DNA from: Symsagittifera roscoffensis
Taxonomy: Eukaryota; Xenacoelomorpha; Acoela; Convolutidae
Length of the DNA: 64,000 nucleotides
Reading direction: 5' to 3'
NCBI RefSeq assembly: GCF_963678635.1
Contig: NC_087065.1
Span: 23,333,254 to 23,397,253 of the forward strand
A program made the translations under genes and the position numbers. The notes beneath the pieces were generated by a model. The model searched no databases. It had not been told where the DNA came from and saw only the letters and a program-made list of their open reading frames with translations. Positions 18,871 through 30,655 of this stretch are shown piece after piece (the stretch's first letter is position 1; every line of letters starts with the position of its first letter).

Positions 18871-19132
18871 TTAGCAAAAGATATGAAATTTGTATGATTA
18901 GTATTTTTTCATAGACTAGTTGATGGAATTGTATGATTAGCATTTTCGGTCTATGCAGGTCAACGCGGGACGACAACCAGTTCAATGTGTGGTCCATTAA
19001 CATCAGGTCGACAAAGTCGTTACTACTTAAAGGCTATCGGCCAAACTGCGCAAATTAACATTATCACATGCAAAATCAGTGAGCTCAGGGCTGGGTCTCT
19101 GTATCCCCAGACAACGAGGTTATTCCCAAAAA
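18871..19132 (+). repeat. R direct repeat, copy spanning end of unit B
   Basis: About 262 bp, recurring 772 bp downstream at 19,643-19,905 with few differences. It includes a block (MCGPLTSGRQSRYYLKAIGQ if translated) without a long ORF. The end of the 10-kb unit falls inside it. Confidence 0.85.
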
Positions 19133-19642
19133 TGCTAATCATACACTTTTCATGCAATTCCATAAGTACAGAAAATTGCATGAAAGGTCTATGACTAGTA
19201 TTTTTTCATATATGAAAATTGTATGGCTAGCATTTTTCCATGAACCAAAACTATTGATTTTTTACATTCTAATTTCTCAAAATTTTTTGGTTGTGTTCGC
19301 AACCAAACACAAATGACATAAACCTTGGTTACTCAAATGTAGTAACCAAAGGTTTGGCCGTCTCGCATTAAAAATGCACTGGAAACAGACTGAAAAGTTT
19401 TGATTCTGTCTCACACAAATAATATAACGAAAGTAACGAATTTTCAAATTTTGGCAAAAATTTTTAAAGATGATTATTTCGAAAATTTGAATTTTTACAT
19501 TTACCAGAGATTGATCAGAGCAAATATGGAAATTGTATGAAAAGCATTTTTTTGATAAAAAGTTTTTCTTTTTTATTTAGTACGATACCCCGAATTTTAT
19601 GCCAACAAGAGAAAAATTTTTCGAAAATTCGACCTCACCATT
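19133..19642 (+). other. Spacer between R repeats
   Basis: AT-rich; no ORF or RNA gene seen. It contains further fragments of the GTATGATTAG word and a GTTGTGTTCGCAACCAAA segment also present inside the unit (about 8838-8858). Confidence 0.4.
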
Positions 19643-19905
19643 TTAGCAAAAGATATGAAATTTGTATGATTAGTATTTTTTCATAGACTAGTTGATGGAA
19701 TTGTATGATTAGCATTTTCGGTCTATGCAGGTCAACGCGGGACGACAACCAGTTCAATGTGTGGTCCATTAACATCAGGTCGACAAAGTCGTTACTACTT
19801 AAAGGCTATCGGCCAAACTGCGCAAATTAACATCATCACATACAAAATCAGTGAGCTCATGGCTGGGTCTCTGTATCCCCAGACCACGAGGTTATTCCCA
19901 AAAAC
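19643..19905 (+). repeat. R direct repeat, third copy
   Basis: Matches 18,871-19,132; both then continue into different sequence. It lies outside the 10-kb unit, so R was already duplicated locally before, or independently of, the large duplication. Confidence 0.85.
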
Positions 19906-20935
19906 AGGGCTGCTACATTACTATCATTATTTTAGCCGAATTGTTGTGATAGACTTATTGAATAACACTGTTAAGTTTGATGTTTGTGCCTGTGAGCTCT
20001 CTGAAGGATTTTAGAGACAGGTCTGTCTAGTGGCTGTCTGTGAGAAGGAGGAAACTGGAACTGGAATTGGCTTGGAGAGTCTGGTGATGCACAGCTGGAC
20101 CTACTGAGCTCGGGTGAGATTGTTCCTTGTTTCTGATTTCTGTAGTTCAATTTTAGAATTTAAATTAATTTAATCGTTTTTTTTATTGGCTGATTAATAA
20201 AATAACCACTAACCGCTGATCATGGGTTAATTCAGTCCCCTAAAGTCAATTTTTTCAATTTTTTTGCTGCGTCAAGATGAGGAACAACAACAAAGAGTGT
20301 ACAAGCAGAGGTTGCTTAAAACCTTCAGGACCGATAAATTGGATTGGATGTAATTGTTGAAAAGTTGGTATCAAATCAGTGGTTTAAATATTGTGACATT
20401 TGACCAGAATGTACAAAAATGCAGAGTCCGATTCGAAATGTCGGAGTGGGAAGATTAACGGTTTTTACGAATTAGAGGTCTTACTCGTTCATTTCCTAGA
20501 ACACTGAAGGGTTGATTTGGAGTTTCATGTTAATTTTTAAAAAATCATTCGAGAAGAAAAACACGTGACGAAGTCAATATTTCGCACCAACTGAAACGGC
20601 AAAAACACAGCAACAACAAGATTCTTAACGAGAACAACGTTAAAATTAGACAGAGAAGAGTCAGACGAGAAATACGTATCATAAGAAGATTATTGTGACC
20701 CACAACCATTCCGAGTTGTAACAATTCTGCCGCTACAATCGTTACAATGCGAATCTCGAGAACAAAGAAGGGTGTCGGGCGGCGTGTCCAGCCTTCCTGA
20801 AAAAAAGAACGTTATTTCCCCGGATTCCAGAATCCGGAGGGGTCTCAGGAGGAGAACTAAAACTGTAATTTGTAAACTTTTAGCTTCCTGGAGATTTTAG
20901 AAAGACCACCAAAAGAACTGGCTTTGGCAGAGACG
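19906..20935 (+). other. No gene recognised
   Basis: Mixed-composition sequence without a long ORF. The first AATCCGGAGGGGTC words occur near 20,829. A CTCGG|GTGAGA junction near 20,110 resembles a splice donor but has no supporting exon. Confidence 0.3.
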
Positions 20936-21918
20936 GTGAAAAGCATGTAGAGCTGTGTTTAGACGCTGGCCATACGTTTTGGAAACTAGCTTTATTTTCC
21001 GTCGATATGTTCTTCCGGGCGAATGTTACTTAGATGTTTTTATGGCGCGCCTGGGTGTTATTCTTTTTTAACATCATGATCGGCAGAACCGTTAACGAGC
21101 ACTCCGCGCCCAGCAGATGCTCAAAACATGGCCTTAACCCATGAAGCAGAAGGGTAGTTCGGAACGCGGAAGCCTTCCGGATTCCCGTGAATAGCTTTTT
21201 AAACTAGTTAAGACCGAAAATTCACGAATCAGGAAGGGTGGGGGGATCGGCCATTCCCTCGTTCCCTGAGAGGTTTGTGACCAAAAACACTTAAAGATAT
21301 ATATAAAACCAAACAAAAAGTAGTATAGTACCCAAGAAAAACAAAAAACACAAAAAATAACCGAAAAAACCAAAAACAGTAAAAAAAAAAAAGTAAAAAA
21401 TCAGTAGAAATCATCCCCCCAGACAAGATGTGATCCGACCCCCCCGTTGTTGTTGATAGATATATTAATGTTACAGGCATTTATATCAGTCAAGATCGTT
21501 ACGATCAGTTTTGTAGCCCGTTTGTGAGGCTTGTACTGTAGGGTTATTTGAGCATTTAAGCACGTTAAAGATAAATTGCGCTCAATCCGGAAGGGTCAGC
21601 TGATTTGCGCTCAATTCGGAAGGGTCTTGGGAGAAGACTGATCCGGCAAGCAGTACAAGGAGCAACAAGAAGGCGCTCAACGACAGCAACAATCGACTGT
21701 TGGGTATCATTAACAAGTTTTGTATCCCTTTTGGTACAAAAAGTAAGATAGTAATCTGTGGGGGGCTCGACAGTGACTGCACTGTAGTGACCCTTCACCG
21801 AATTGCAAGTTTCCGAGTTAAGCACCTTAATTCGCGTATTGAACAACCCCGGAGGGGTATAACTTTACTAGTATTACTATTTATACAGCCTATTTTAATA
21901 CTCTTATACGTTTTTTAG
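20936..21918 (+). repeat. 0.98-kb tandem repeat, copy 1
   Basis: Begins GTGAAAAGCATG and ends CTTATACGTTTTTTA. The next copy starts at once. Shared blocks include TTAACATCATGA, GCAGAACCGTTAACGAGCAC and the end block CCCCGGAGGGGTATAA. Homopolymer tracts and many substitutions show considerable age. It could be tandem LTRs or a complex satellite. Confidence 0.8.
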
Positions 21919-22903
21919 TGAAAAGCATGCAAAGCTCTGTTTAGACGTTAGCCAGTCGTCTTAGGACTTAGTTTTGTTCTCCGTCGATATGTATCTTCCG
22001 GGCGAATGTTACATACATGTTTTTATGGCGCTCCTCTCCTGGGTGTTATTCTTTTTTAACATCATGACCGGCAGAACCGTTAACGAGCACTCCGCGCCGA
22101 GCGGATGCTCACATTAACGCCCTTAATAGGCCTAATCCGCCGGGGCGGAAGGGTTGTTCGGAACGCGGAAGCCTTCCGGATTACCGTGAATAGCTTTTTA
22201 ACCTAGTTAAGACCGAAAATTCACAAACCAGGAAGGATGGGGGAATGAGCGGTGGTCCCGTCGTTCCGTGAGTGGTACGTGACCAAAAACACTTAAAAAA
22301 TTACAAGAAACCAAACAAAAAAGTAGTATAGTAACTAAAAAACAAAAAACATAAAAAAAATTACCAAAAAAACCAAAAACAGTAAAAAGTATAAAATCAG
22401 TAGAAATCATCCCCCCAGACGAGATGTGATCCGACCCTCCCGTTTGTTGTTATAAGATATATTGTTGTTACAGGCATTTATATCAGTCAGGATCGTTACG
22501 ATCAATTTTGTGGCCCGTTTGTGGTGCTTGTACCATAGGGTTATTTGAGTATTTAAGCACGTAATGCTAATTTGCGCTCAATCCAGAAGGGTCACGGGAT
22601 TAGAGAAGAAGACTGATCCGGCAAGCAGTGCAAGGAGCGACAATAAAGGGCCTAAGGACAACAACAATCGACTGTTGGGTATCGTTAACAAGTTTAACAT
22701 CCCTTTTGGTACACAAAGTAAGATATTAATCTGTGGGGGGCTCAACAGTGACTGCACTGTAGTGATCTTTCACCGAATTGCAAGTTTCCGAGTTAAGCAC
22801 CTTAATTCGCGTATTGAACAACCCCGGAGGGGTATAATTTTCCTAGTATTACTATTTATACAGCCTATTTTAATACTCTTATACGTTTTTTAGTGAAAAA
22901 CAC
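21919..22903 (+). repeat. 0.98-kb tandem repeat, copy 2
   Basis: Second copy of the repeat at 20,936-21,918, ending with the same CTTATACGTTTTTTA block and then leaving the repeat. It carries a short ORF that starts with ATG only in this copy. Confidence 0.8.
22564..22893 (+). CDS. Small ORF with C-terminal hydrophobic segment in tandem repeat
   Basis: 109 codons from ATG. The same frame is open in copy 1 (about 21,599-21,918) but has no ATG there. The two translations share FHRIASF/LHRIASF-like and RIEQPRRGI blocks and a hydrophobic tail (LVLLFIQPILILLYVF) that could span a membrane. Differences between the copies include several conservative replacements. It may be a real small protein of a repeat element, or simply open by chance. 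Confidence 0.25.
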   Translation: MLICAQSRRVTGLEKKTDPASSARSDNKGPKDNNNRLLGIVNKFNIPFGTQSKILICGGLNSDCTVVIFHRIASFRVKHLNSRIEQPRRGIIFLVLLFIQPILILLYVF

Positions 22904-23982
22904 AGTAAGCAGACCGGTTTTTAGGGTCAAAATAGCGATATTTTGATCCCATCACAAATCGCGTATTTTGAGATATCAATAATTTTTGAAACGGAAAAAA
23001 GCGCAAACTAGTAAGTTTCATCGTATCTGTACTAGTATAATAGGTAGAACCGGTTGAGTTTAGTTCAGAAGTGGTTGGAACTAATTGGGTACCAAAAACC
23101 GAATTTTCTTGATTTTTGAAAAAACGAACGCTACCAAATAAGAAAATTTTTTGAAGTTTTTGAGTTAGGACTGTAAAAATTGTTGTTCGGACAACTTACA
23201 CTACTGAATCGACAGGTTTTAAAACCCGTGTGCCAATAGCCTTCCGGATTACAGTGAAATCGAACTTAACGTGTTTGATTTAGTGGATTCATTAACCGGG
23301 AAGGGTCCAAATAGCATTGTTTTTGGCAAATTTTTTGAGCTGGAACGTTTTAAATCGGGTTTGAAAAAAAAGAATTCTGAGCTCGGATCAAAAATTTTTA
23401 GGTCAAAAGACAAGAATTGCGAAAAAAGTTAGGCGGAACCTATAAGTGAGAAAATTTTTGAACCTTAGAAAAAAGACGTTTTGGTTAATAGCTTTGGAAC
23501 TACTGGACAGATAAGTTGATCTTGGTACCGTTAGATTAGAAATTAGGTGAGCTTACTTATAAAACCTTAAATTATTCGAAAAAAATAAACGTAAGATTTT
23601 TTAAGGGTGTTTTTAGCAAAATTACCAATTAGTGAAGGTAGACCCTTCACGTTTTGTAAAAAAAATTTTGGAAAGCCCTTATACCACTACCAAAGGGTAG
23701 TAACGGTTGAATAATGCATTTTTACGCTGTTCTAGACAGGAAGGGAGGGCTAAGGAAACCAGAAAACCATAGTCGAGTCGAAACTAGGCTAGTTATAAGA
23801 CCCTTCACAGTTAAGGAGAATAGTCAAATAAGCAGCTTAGCTTCGATCCGGAAGGGTCTAGGGACGGAAATACACCCTCCATAGTTAGTTCCTACAGCAT
23901 AATACCATCGCAGAACTTATCCGGAAGGGTTTCGGGTGAGATTTTTAAAAGTCCCGGAAAAGTTATTTTTACAAACCCAGAG
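22904..23982 (+). other. No gene; scattered CCGGAAGGGTC words
   Basis: AT-rich, no ORF above background. It contains isolated copies of the minisatellite core in both orientations (about 23,240, 23,301, 23,803, 23,845 and 23,919), thickening toward the array that follows. Confidence 0.4.
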
Positions 23983-24375
23983 GGGTCCTATTTTTGCCAA
24001 TCCTGAAGGGTCCTAATTTTTACAATCCGAAGGGGTCCTATTTTTGCCAATCCGAAGGGGTCCTATTTTTGCCAATCCGGAAGGGTCCTAATTTTGCCAT
24101 TCCGGAGGGGTCCTAATTTTGCCAATCCGGAGGGGTCCTAATTTTGCCAATCTAGAAGGGTCCTAATTTTGCCAATCCGAAAGGGTCCTAATTTGGCCAA
24201 TCCGGAGGGGTCCTATTTTTGCCAATCCGGAAGGGTCCCAATTTTGCCAATCCGGAAGGGTTCAAATTTTGCTAATCAGGAGGGGTCCTAATTTTGCCAA
24301 TCCGGAGGGGTCCTATTTTTGCCAATCCGGAAGGGTCCTAATTTTGCCAATCCGGAAGGGTCTTATATTTTGTCA
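23983..24375 (+). repeat. 24-25-bp minisatellite, about 16 units
   Basis: Imperfect tandem repeat with unit near GGGTCCTAATTTTGCCAATC followed by CGGA(A/G)G. I count 16 units with point differences and one- to two-base length changes. The core AATCCGGAAGGGTC also occurs dispersed from 20.8 kb on. Confidence 0.9.
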
Positions 24376-24717
24376 AACCTTAAGTAGATAAAAAAAAATA
24401 AGTAGAAAAGAATATTAGGTTATTAAGTGTCAGTCTAGAAACCAGTCATTGCACTGGTAACTTGCCTTTTAAAAAGACCAGACTAAAACAAAACAGGTCT
24501 AAACCCGGATAATCGCGACACTAAGTCTAAATTAAACAAGAGTTTGTCACTGATTTGTGTGGGTTGAGATACAAATAATTTTTTAAGGAAAAGTGATTGC
24601 CTTGAGGATTTTAGTAGGTCTAGCTCGGGAAATGCGAAGGCAGATAGGTAACACAGGACTCAGTGGGCGCAATAGACGCCCACTTGAGAAAATTACTGCC
24701 TTCAAGTTTTGTCTGTT

Positions 24718-24738
24718 TGGTGCGGCACCGAACAGGGA
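24718..24738 (+). promoter_or_regulatory. Possible tRNA primer-binding site of LTR element
   Basis: The stretch TGGTGCGG then CACCGAACAGGGA begins with TGG and ends in CGAACAGGGA, which resembles lysine-tRNA-type primer sites. It lies about 390 bp upstream of the gag remnant. Neither an upstream LTR nor its pair was found, and the spacing of the match to a tRNA 3' end is imperfect. Confidence 0.25.
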
Positions 24739-25123
24739 AAGCTCTTTCTTTAGAAAAAAAGTTCGACTATTATATTGCGACTAACTAAAATACACAACAC
24801 ATACGTTTTTTATTGAAAATATTTTTATTTTCCTTAATTTTTGGTTTTAAATCAATAATATCTGCTCTTGATTGGGTAGTGAGCACACTATCTCTTAAAT
24901 ATATTGATATCATCAGGCTGATCTAGCTTCATAGTTTTACAACCAGTAATCGATCATTGTGAATAAATTGTATATACGCTGTACTGTGATAACATACAAG
25001 TATTCGTGGTCACTATTTAGGTGAAACTTTTGGAATTTATTGTGTTGTGTTATTATTATCATTAGTCAAACAATAAGGACACTAGCAATCGAATTGGGTG
25101 TATAGGCAGTAAGAAGTAATAAA

Positions 25124-28100
25124 ATGAAAATGAGTCTAGACAAGTCAAGGATACCTAAACTAAGTGATAGCTCTAGGAAATTCATACCAGAGAAACAAAG
25201 AAACGCAATGAGCGACCCTTCTGTGGAAAGGATCGCACGAACCCGGATCGACAAAGGGAAGAAAATTTCAGGCGAAAAGGTTGAAACCAGGAGTCAAAAG
25301 TCCACAAAATGACAAAAGGCAATGTTGAAGTAGAGGTCCATCCGGACCCTGCCATGGATGAGAAACGGGAGGGACATGGACCGGAAGGGAGTAGAAACAG
25401 AAGATTGGCGAGTGAATCTACTCCGGTAGAGCAAGGCCAAGATTTTGCCACATCCACCGGGGCTCTAGACCGAGAAGAGATGTCGTAACTGTCCGACATC
25501 TCTACTGAAAACGTGGCGAATACAAGATCACCCACAGACAACACTATGGTGCAGGGTGTGACGAAGAAACCGGCAACGTCCTCCTCGTTTTCAGAAAGTG
25601 TGAAGAACACTTTGGGAAACTTCTTTCCATTTACCATGGGAACGGGGACAGGCTATGAAACAGTAACCCAGGAAGAGGATGAGGACGATGACAAGCAAGA
25701 TGACTTCGGATCTCAAGTCAGCCTCAATAGTTCGACTTAGGAGAATTATGCATACACCAATAGAGAGACCGGCTCTATGGACCGATTTGGTGTGGTTAGG
25801 ACAATAAGCAAGACCACAAATGGATCAGGCCAATCAGGAGACTTTGTCATCATGACGAATTCGGAGATGCAAACTAGGAGGAACAGAAACACAGGGCTTT
25901 ATAACCCATCTGCGGATCCAAAAGTGGATCATGAAGAGACGTCGCGTCAGAGAATCAAGACCCGAGTCTCGACCAGCTACAAGCTACCTGGAACCGGTAG
26001 GGTGACACCACCACATAGTGGGCAGCATAAGAGATCAGAATGAACAGATGTCCTTAAGAATGAGTGAACTAGAGAGGGCAGTCCACGTCGAGAGAGAAAG
26101 CCTGCGGGAAGAGATCAACCGCAACAGACAAGAAGTTAGCAGAAGCGAAAAACGCTTGAAGGAGAGGGCGGATGAACACTTGGCCGAAAACTTGGCGAAT
26201 GACGAGGGAAGCTGAGCAAAAAGAGTTACGATTGAGAGACGACATGGAGAAGTTGAGAAATCAACAAGAGCAGACTCTTGGGACTCTTGACACGAAGATA
26301 GACGCGATGTGGAGAAGCGAACTCAGGCTATCATGGATAGGTTGGCTGGGCTACTAGGAAACAGGAGTGGATCAAAGAAAGGGGAACCAAACTCAGGAGA
26401 ACCCGGCAGGGAGCCGAGAGTGAACTTCAGTGAACAACCAGTAGAAGAAGGACATATGGATCCAATAGAGGAAGAGGCAGTTCATCCAGCTATGCCACAG
26501 GGAACAGTAGGCCACGGGGCCCAAACATCAGAGGAAGTTCGACTGGCAACAGACCGACCTCAAACGAAAGACCGACGCAAGACACACATGCGACTGGGAG
26601 ATGTGATTCCAAGAACTGGAGTCATGCGAATCAAGGAAGAAGTCATCCCAGCGATTCGGACAGGAAGAAAAAACCCAGAGCCTTTATCAGTGGGCAATGA
26701 TGCTCAAACGGGGCATTCAAGGGACGCGACATCAATGGCCACAGCCTTTGAACCTCTGAACAGGTCCTTGGAAACATTCCTAACGAGGTTATCTAGAACC
26801 AATGAACGCAGTGAAAAGTTCAGAAGGGTTTTTAAGAAACCAACATGCTATAAAGATGAATCTGATAGCTGTATTTATACCTGGATAGAGGTAATGAAAC
26901 TGCATTTTGAAGAGAGGGGAGGACTTGACAGAAAGACAAGAATGCAGTGCTCTCACCAGTAACCTGGAAGGGGCAGCCCTAAACTGCGTGATGGCCAAAA
27001 AGCAGTACCAGCGGGGCACTGCTGAGAAAATCTTTGAAATCTTGTTAAATCGTTTTGGCTCAGGGGTGCAAGGACACCAAGCAATGATGAGCTTCGAGAA
27101 ACGCAGGCAATGTGAAGACGAGACAATAGACAAGTTTCTAGACGATTTGGAGATGCTTAGAAGGCGTAGCTAACCAGATGAGTCGAACAGAAGGATGAAC
27201 CTGGTAGTAGCCTCAAAATTCATCGATGGTGTGAAAAATGATGAGCTTCGAACGGTGTTAGCGACACATTACACACCACTTTCAACCAATGCGCCAACAC
27301 CAGAGGAGTTGAGACTCAAAACAAAAGAATATCTTTTACTGAAGCCTCCATCGAGATCTGGCTATTACGAAAAACAATTATGGCAATTGTAACAATGGAC
27401 CAGCAAACCAAGGTAACAACTGGTACAAACAAGGAGTGATATGGACAAGAGACGCTCTAGTGCAAATTGCAGTTCAACGGACCATCATGTGTCAGCATGC
27501 CCAACTTACAAACAAGGCATGAAAGCAATAGGCTTTAGCCTCGAGGACGAAGGGGCGTCAGAAGGTGACCATGAGGATTTCATGAGAGGAGTAATTGCAA
27601 AATTCGGCCCGAGGTGTTTCTTTTGTAACTTGGAAGGTCATTTTAAATCGGATTGCCCACAATTTTGAGATGCTGTGGCAGACATCAAACATCCAAGGCA
27701 TGATAAAGCTTTATCGGTTGTGAAAGCCAGCAAGGCTCGCCTGTTGAAAGAAGCAGAGGCACGCAGAAAGGAGAAACTGCAAGAGCTGGCAGCAAAGAAG
27801 ATGCAGGCAGTAACTGAAGAAATGCGTGAACCTGAACCAGTGACGGCGGCAGCTGACTTCAAGATTGACTATAGGCAGCCGCGAGAGATGCTTTAAACAG
27901 AGTCCAGCAGGATTTGGTGACAAAGGAGATCGAACAAAAGGTGACGCTCGAACTAGAGAATGCGAAAATTCAGGAAAAGCTGAACGCCTTCGAGGCATCA
28001 GAAGTCGAAGAAACGAAAGCACCAAGCAGTTTGAGCATGAAACTAAACGTGATCTCTGGGCAGACGTTCGGCATGGTGCCACAAGGAAGCAGAATACAGT

Positions 28101-28863
28101 CAATATTTTCAGTTGCGGGGCATCAGGTGATCAGGAACCTAAGTGAACCCTCAGAGTTCACTATGATGCATTTAGATACATATGCAGATTATCTGAGACG
28201 GGTAGAGCCACGCACTGAGTCAAGGGCTGTGCGAGCGTTGTTGACAACGGTTGGCCCTCGAACAAAGAAGCTCCACGGGCGCTACGTGGAAGTCTATGGA
28301 CCGTATCAGGTGATGTTGAACGTTAACGGAATCATTATCTATACTAGGACCTACGTCACAACCGATAGTGACCGAATGGGGGCAAATTTATTTGGTTCAG
28401 AAGAACTCAAGGTCCGTAGAATTGGCAATGATGCCATGATGGAGCAAGATGCAGTACACATAGGGTAGGAGGCAGATGTGACTGCACAGCTGCTAGACAC
28501 CAATGGGAAGAAAATTGGATCAACAGGACTACTGGATACAGGAGCAGTGGTCAGCGTGATGCCAATAAAGACTTGGGAAAGAAAGGGCTTCTCGAGGGAA
28601 GATCCAATTCCAAAGACCTCAGATTGGCGGCCGCCAACCGCGGAGCAATCTACGTGGCCGAAAGGACACCAATAACGGTCCTTCACATGGGAGGACGCGA
28701 TCTTTGGATGAGCTTCCTGGTGGTTAAGAACTTGGACGACTCAGACCAATTCATCTTGGGCCGTGATTTTGTCCGGAATTTCGATGCGATTGTTGACTTG
28801 AACAACGGCCTAATAAGGATTAGAAATCCGGACCGGAAGTATGTTAAGAGGCCACCTTTTTGA
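25124..28863 (+). pseudogene. Decayed gag-protease region of an LTR retrotransposon
   Basis: Collinear fragments in all three frames, separated by stops (for example 27171, 27390, 27666, 28466) and frameshifts. In order: a charged, coiled-coil-rich N-terminus (25124-26760); a gag-like helical domain (26800-27390, with RFGSGVQG and FLDDLEMLRRRS); one degenerate and one complete CCHC zinc knuckle (27,455-27,520 and 27,617-27,660, CFFCNLEGHFKSDC); a coiled coil; a retropepsin-like half domain (28,270-28,440); then a retropepsin with LLDTGA (28,525-28,545) and LGRDFVRNFD after a frameshift (28,755-28,790). It stops at 28861-28863 with no reverse transcriptase following. In an intact element gag forms the particle and the protease matures it. 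Confidence 0.8.
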
Positions 28864-29961
28864 GAATAGCTTTTTTGCCATAAAAACGAATACATTTTAA
28901 AAAAACAAAATTTTATTTAAAGCCTATTTTAGAATTTTGAAATTTTGCACTAAACAAAGCTTCAATAACAAATGAGTGAGCTCAAAATAGCTAATTTGGA
29001 ATTTAAATTAACTGGACAAAACAAACATCATAATTTCAGCGTAATGCTCGATTAACAAAAAAAGCCAAAATGACCCATTTTTGGGGAAAAAATATTCAGA
29101 ATTTTGTAAAGCAAGTTGCATCATGATAATTCTGGTGCAATTCTAAGACTCTTTTGTCCTGTTCATTTTGTGTCTAATCTTAACCCAATTTGAGAAAACG
29201 CCTTTGAAGTTTCAATTGTTGTTCACTTTGTGAATCATTTAAATCAGCACTGTAAAATTGATGAATTTGAGCACACAAATGTTGTTTTGTTATAGGTACC
29301 ATTGGGGGAAATAGATTAGAAGATCCCTCAAACACATTAATTTAAGTATTTTAATGACAAATTTTCTTTCAGTTTTTTATCAGGTATAGCTTTAATTCAA
29401 AAAATGAAAACAAAACAGATTAAAATGAAATGAAGCGCCAAAACTTAGTTTAAGCGCGAAGGCTTTGAAACTAAATTTCAAATTTACCGGGTTTTTCTTA
29501 TTTTGTTGATTCATTTCCAGAACTTAATTTAAAAGATTTCATAAATTATTTTTTTACTGTTGCAATATCGTCTAGCAGTCAAAGTGACTGAAATGCTCTA
29601 CTTGACGAACTTCATTTTCATGACACCAAAAAAGTGCGGATAAACAGAAAACAAGCTACTAATTAAAATGTGAGTGCATAGTTATAATTGAAAGAAACAT
29701 TGTTGCATGATCAAACCATGTCTAGATGGTATGCTGAAAACTCCGATATGTAAGTTAAAGACGCCAGAAATAATATTAATTTTTTTCGAATGCAAATAAC
29801 ACAATGAGTAATAGTAATTGAGAGAAAAAGGGGAGTTGATATCAATTTTACACTACTGTATTATCTATAGAAAACAGGGAATGATACACGTTATACAAAA
29901 ACTTTTATCTTAAAACACAAATAATTCGCATTTTTAACAAATTTGATAGAAAAAATCATTA
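28864..29961 (+). other. No gene seen
   Basis: AT-rich sequence following the abrupt end of the protease remnant. No reverse transcriptase, integrase or LTR could be read in any frame. Confidence 0.4.
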
Positions 29962-30647
29962 TTATTCCGACTTTTGCAACGAATGTAAGTGTTCCGGCTT
30001 TCGTAACGAAAGTAAGGGAATATTTGTGCTCGGGGTGGTTTTTTTTCAGACAAATTTCGACTTTTTAAGTAGCCATTTTTGACGGAAAATTTTTTCATCT
30101 TTCAAACGGTATTGTTGCCCTGAGCTTAATTTCAAAAAATAATAATTGTTCCGACTTTCGTAACGAAACAAACGGAATCTTTGTGCTCGCGGTGGGTTTT
30201 TTTTCTTCAGAAAAATTTCAATTTTTTAACTAGCCAATTTTGAAGGGACTTCTTATATCATTCAAAAACTATTGTTGTCTTGAGCCTAAATTTGAAAAGA
30301 TGTTTTACCTGTGATTTTTTGTAAAGTTTAAAGATTGTTTAAAGATTGCCAATTTGGTCAATTTGGCCAATTGGGGACAACTAAAGCGCGATATATTTCG
30401 CGCTATTAACGCGTAAGCGGAGCTTTCATCAGTCATAGAAAACGTTGAAGGAAGCTAATTGCATAACTGATTTGTTACTAGGAGCGAAATTTATCACTTT
30501 GTACTTTAAATGGCGTGTGGGGGGATAATTTTTGCAAAAATCTTGAATTAAAAATTAAAAAAAGCTTTTAATTTACTATGTTAGTACTGCTCCATTGACC
30601 TTAAAAGGCAATCGGAACATTCAGGACCTCGCCCTTATACCAGCAGT
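29962..30647 (-). repeat. Hairpin-ended repeat (family H), partial plus full copy
   Basis: 30,142-30,647 is a full-length copy in reverse orientation. It runs from a TTCCGACTTTCGTAACGAAA palindrome, through conserved blocks (GTGCTCG, GGGTTTTTTTTC, CGCGCTATTAACGCG), to a degenerate hairpin and the end block CAGCAGT. 29,962-30,141 is a second, truncated palindrome end. Repeats of this family occur at least eight times in the window. Confidence 0.75.
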
Positions 30648-30655
30648 CTCGCTCA

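Larger units (their letters stand above)
9090..19062 (+). repeat. Unit B of 9,973-bp tandem duplication (complete)
   Basis: This is the complete unit. It contains the three-ORF module (to 13,634), a non-coding tail (to about 15,080), a LINE on the minus strand (to 18,735) and part of a 260-bp direct repeat. Its right boundary at 19,062 lies inside that direct repeat, which continues into single-copy sequence. Its left boundary at 9,090 opens directly into the ORF1 reading frame. The breakpoint homology cannot be judged, because the sequence left of unit A lies outside the window. Confidence 0.95.

Noticed and set aside
21770-21850. 5S rRNA-like look of CCGAATTGCAAG...TTAAGCACC
   Set aside because: The internal control region does not match 5S rRNA and no 120-nt fold with complementary ends could be drawn.
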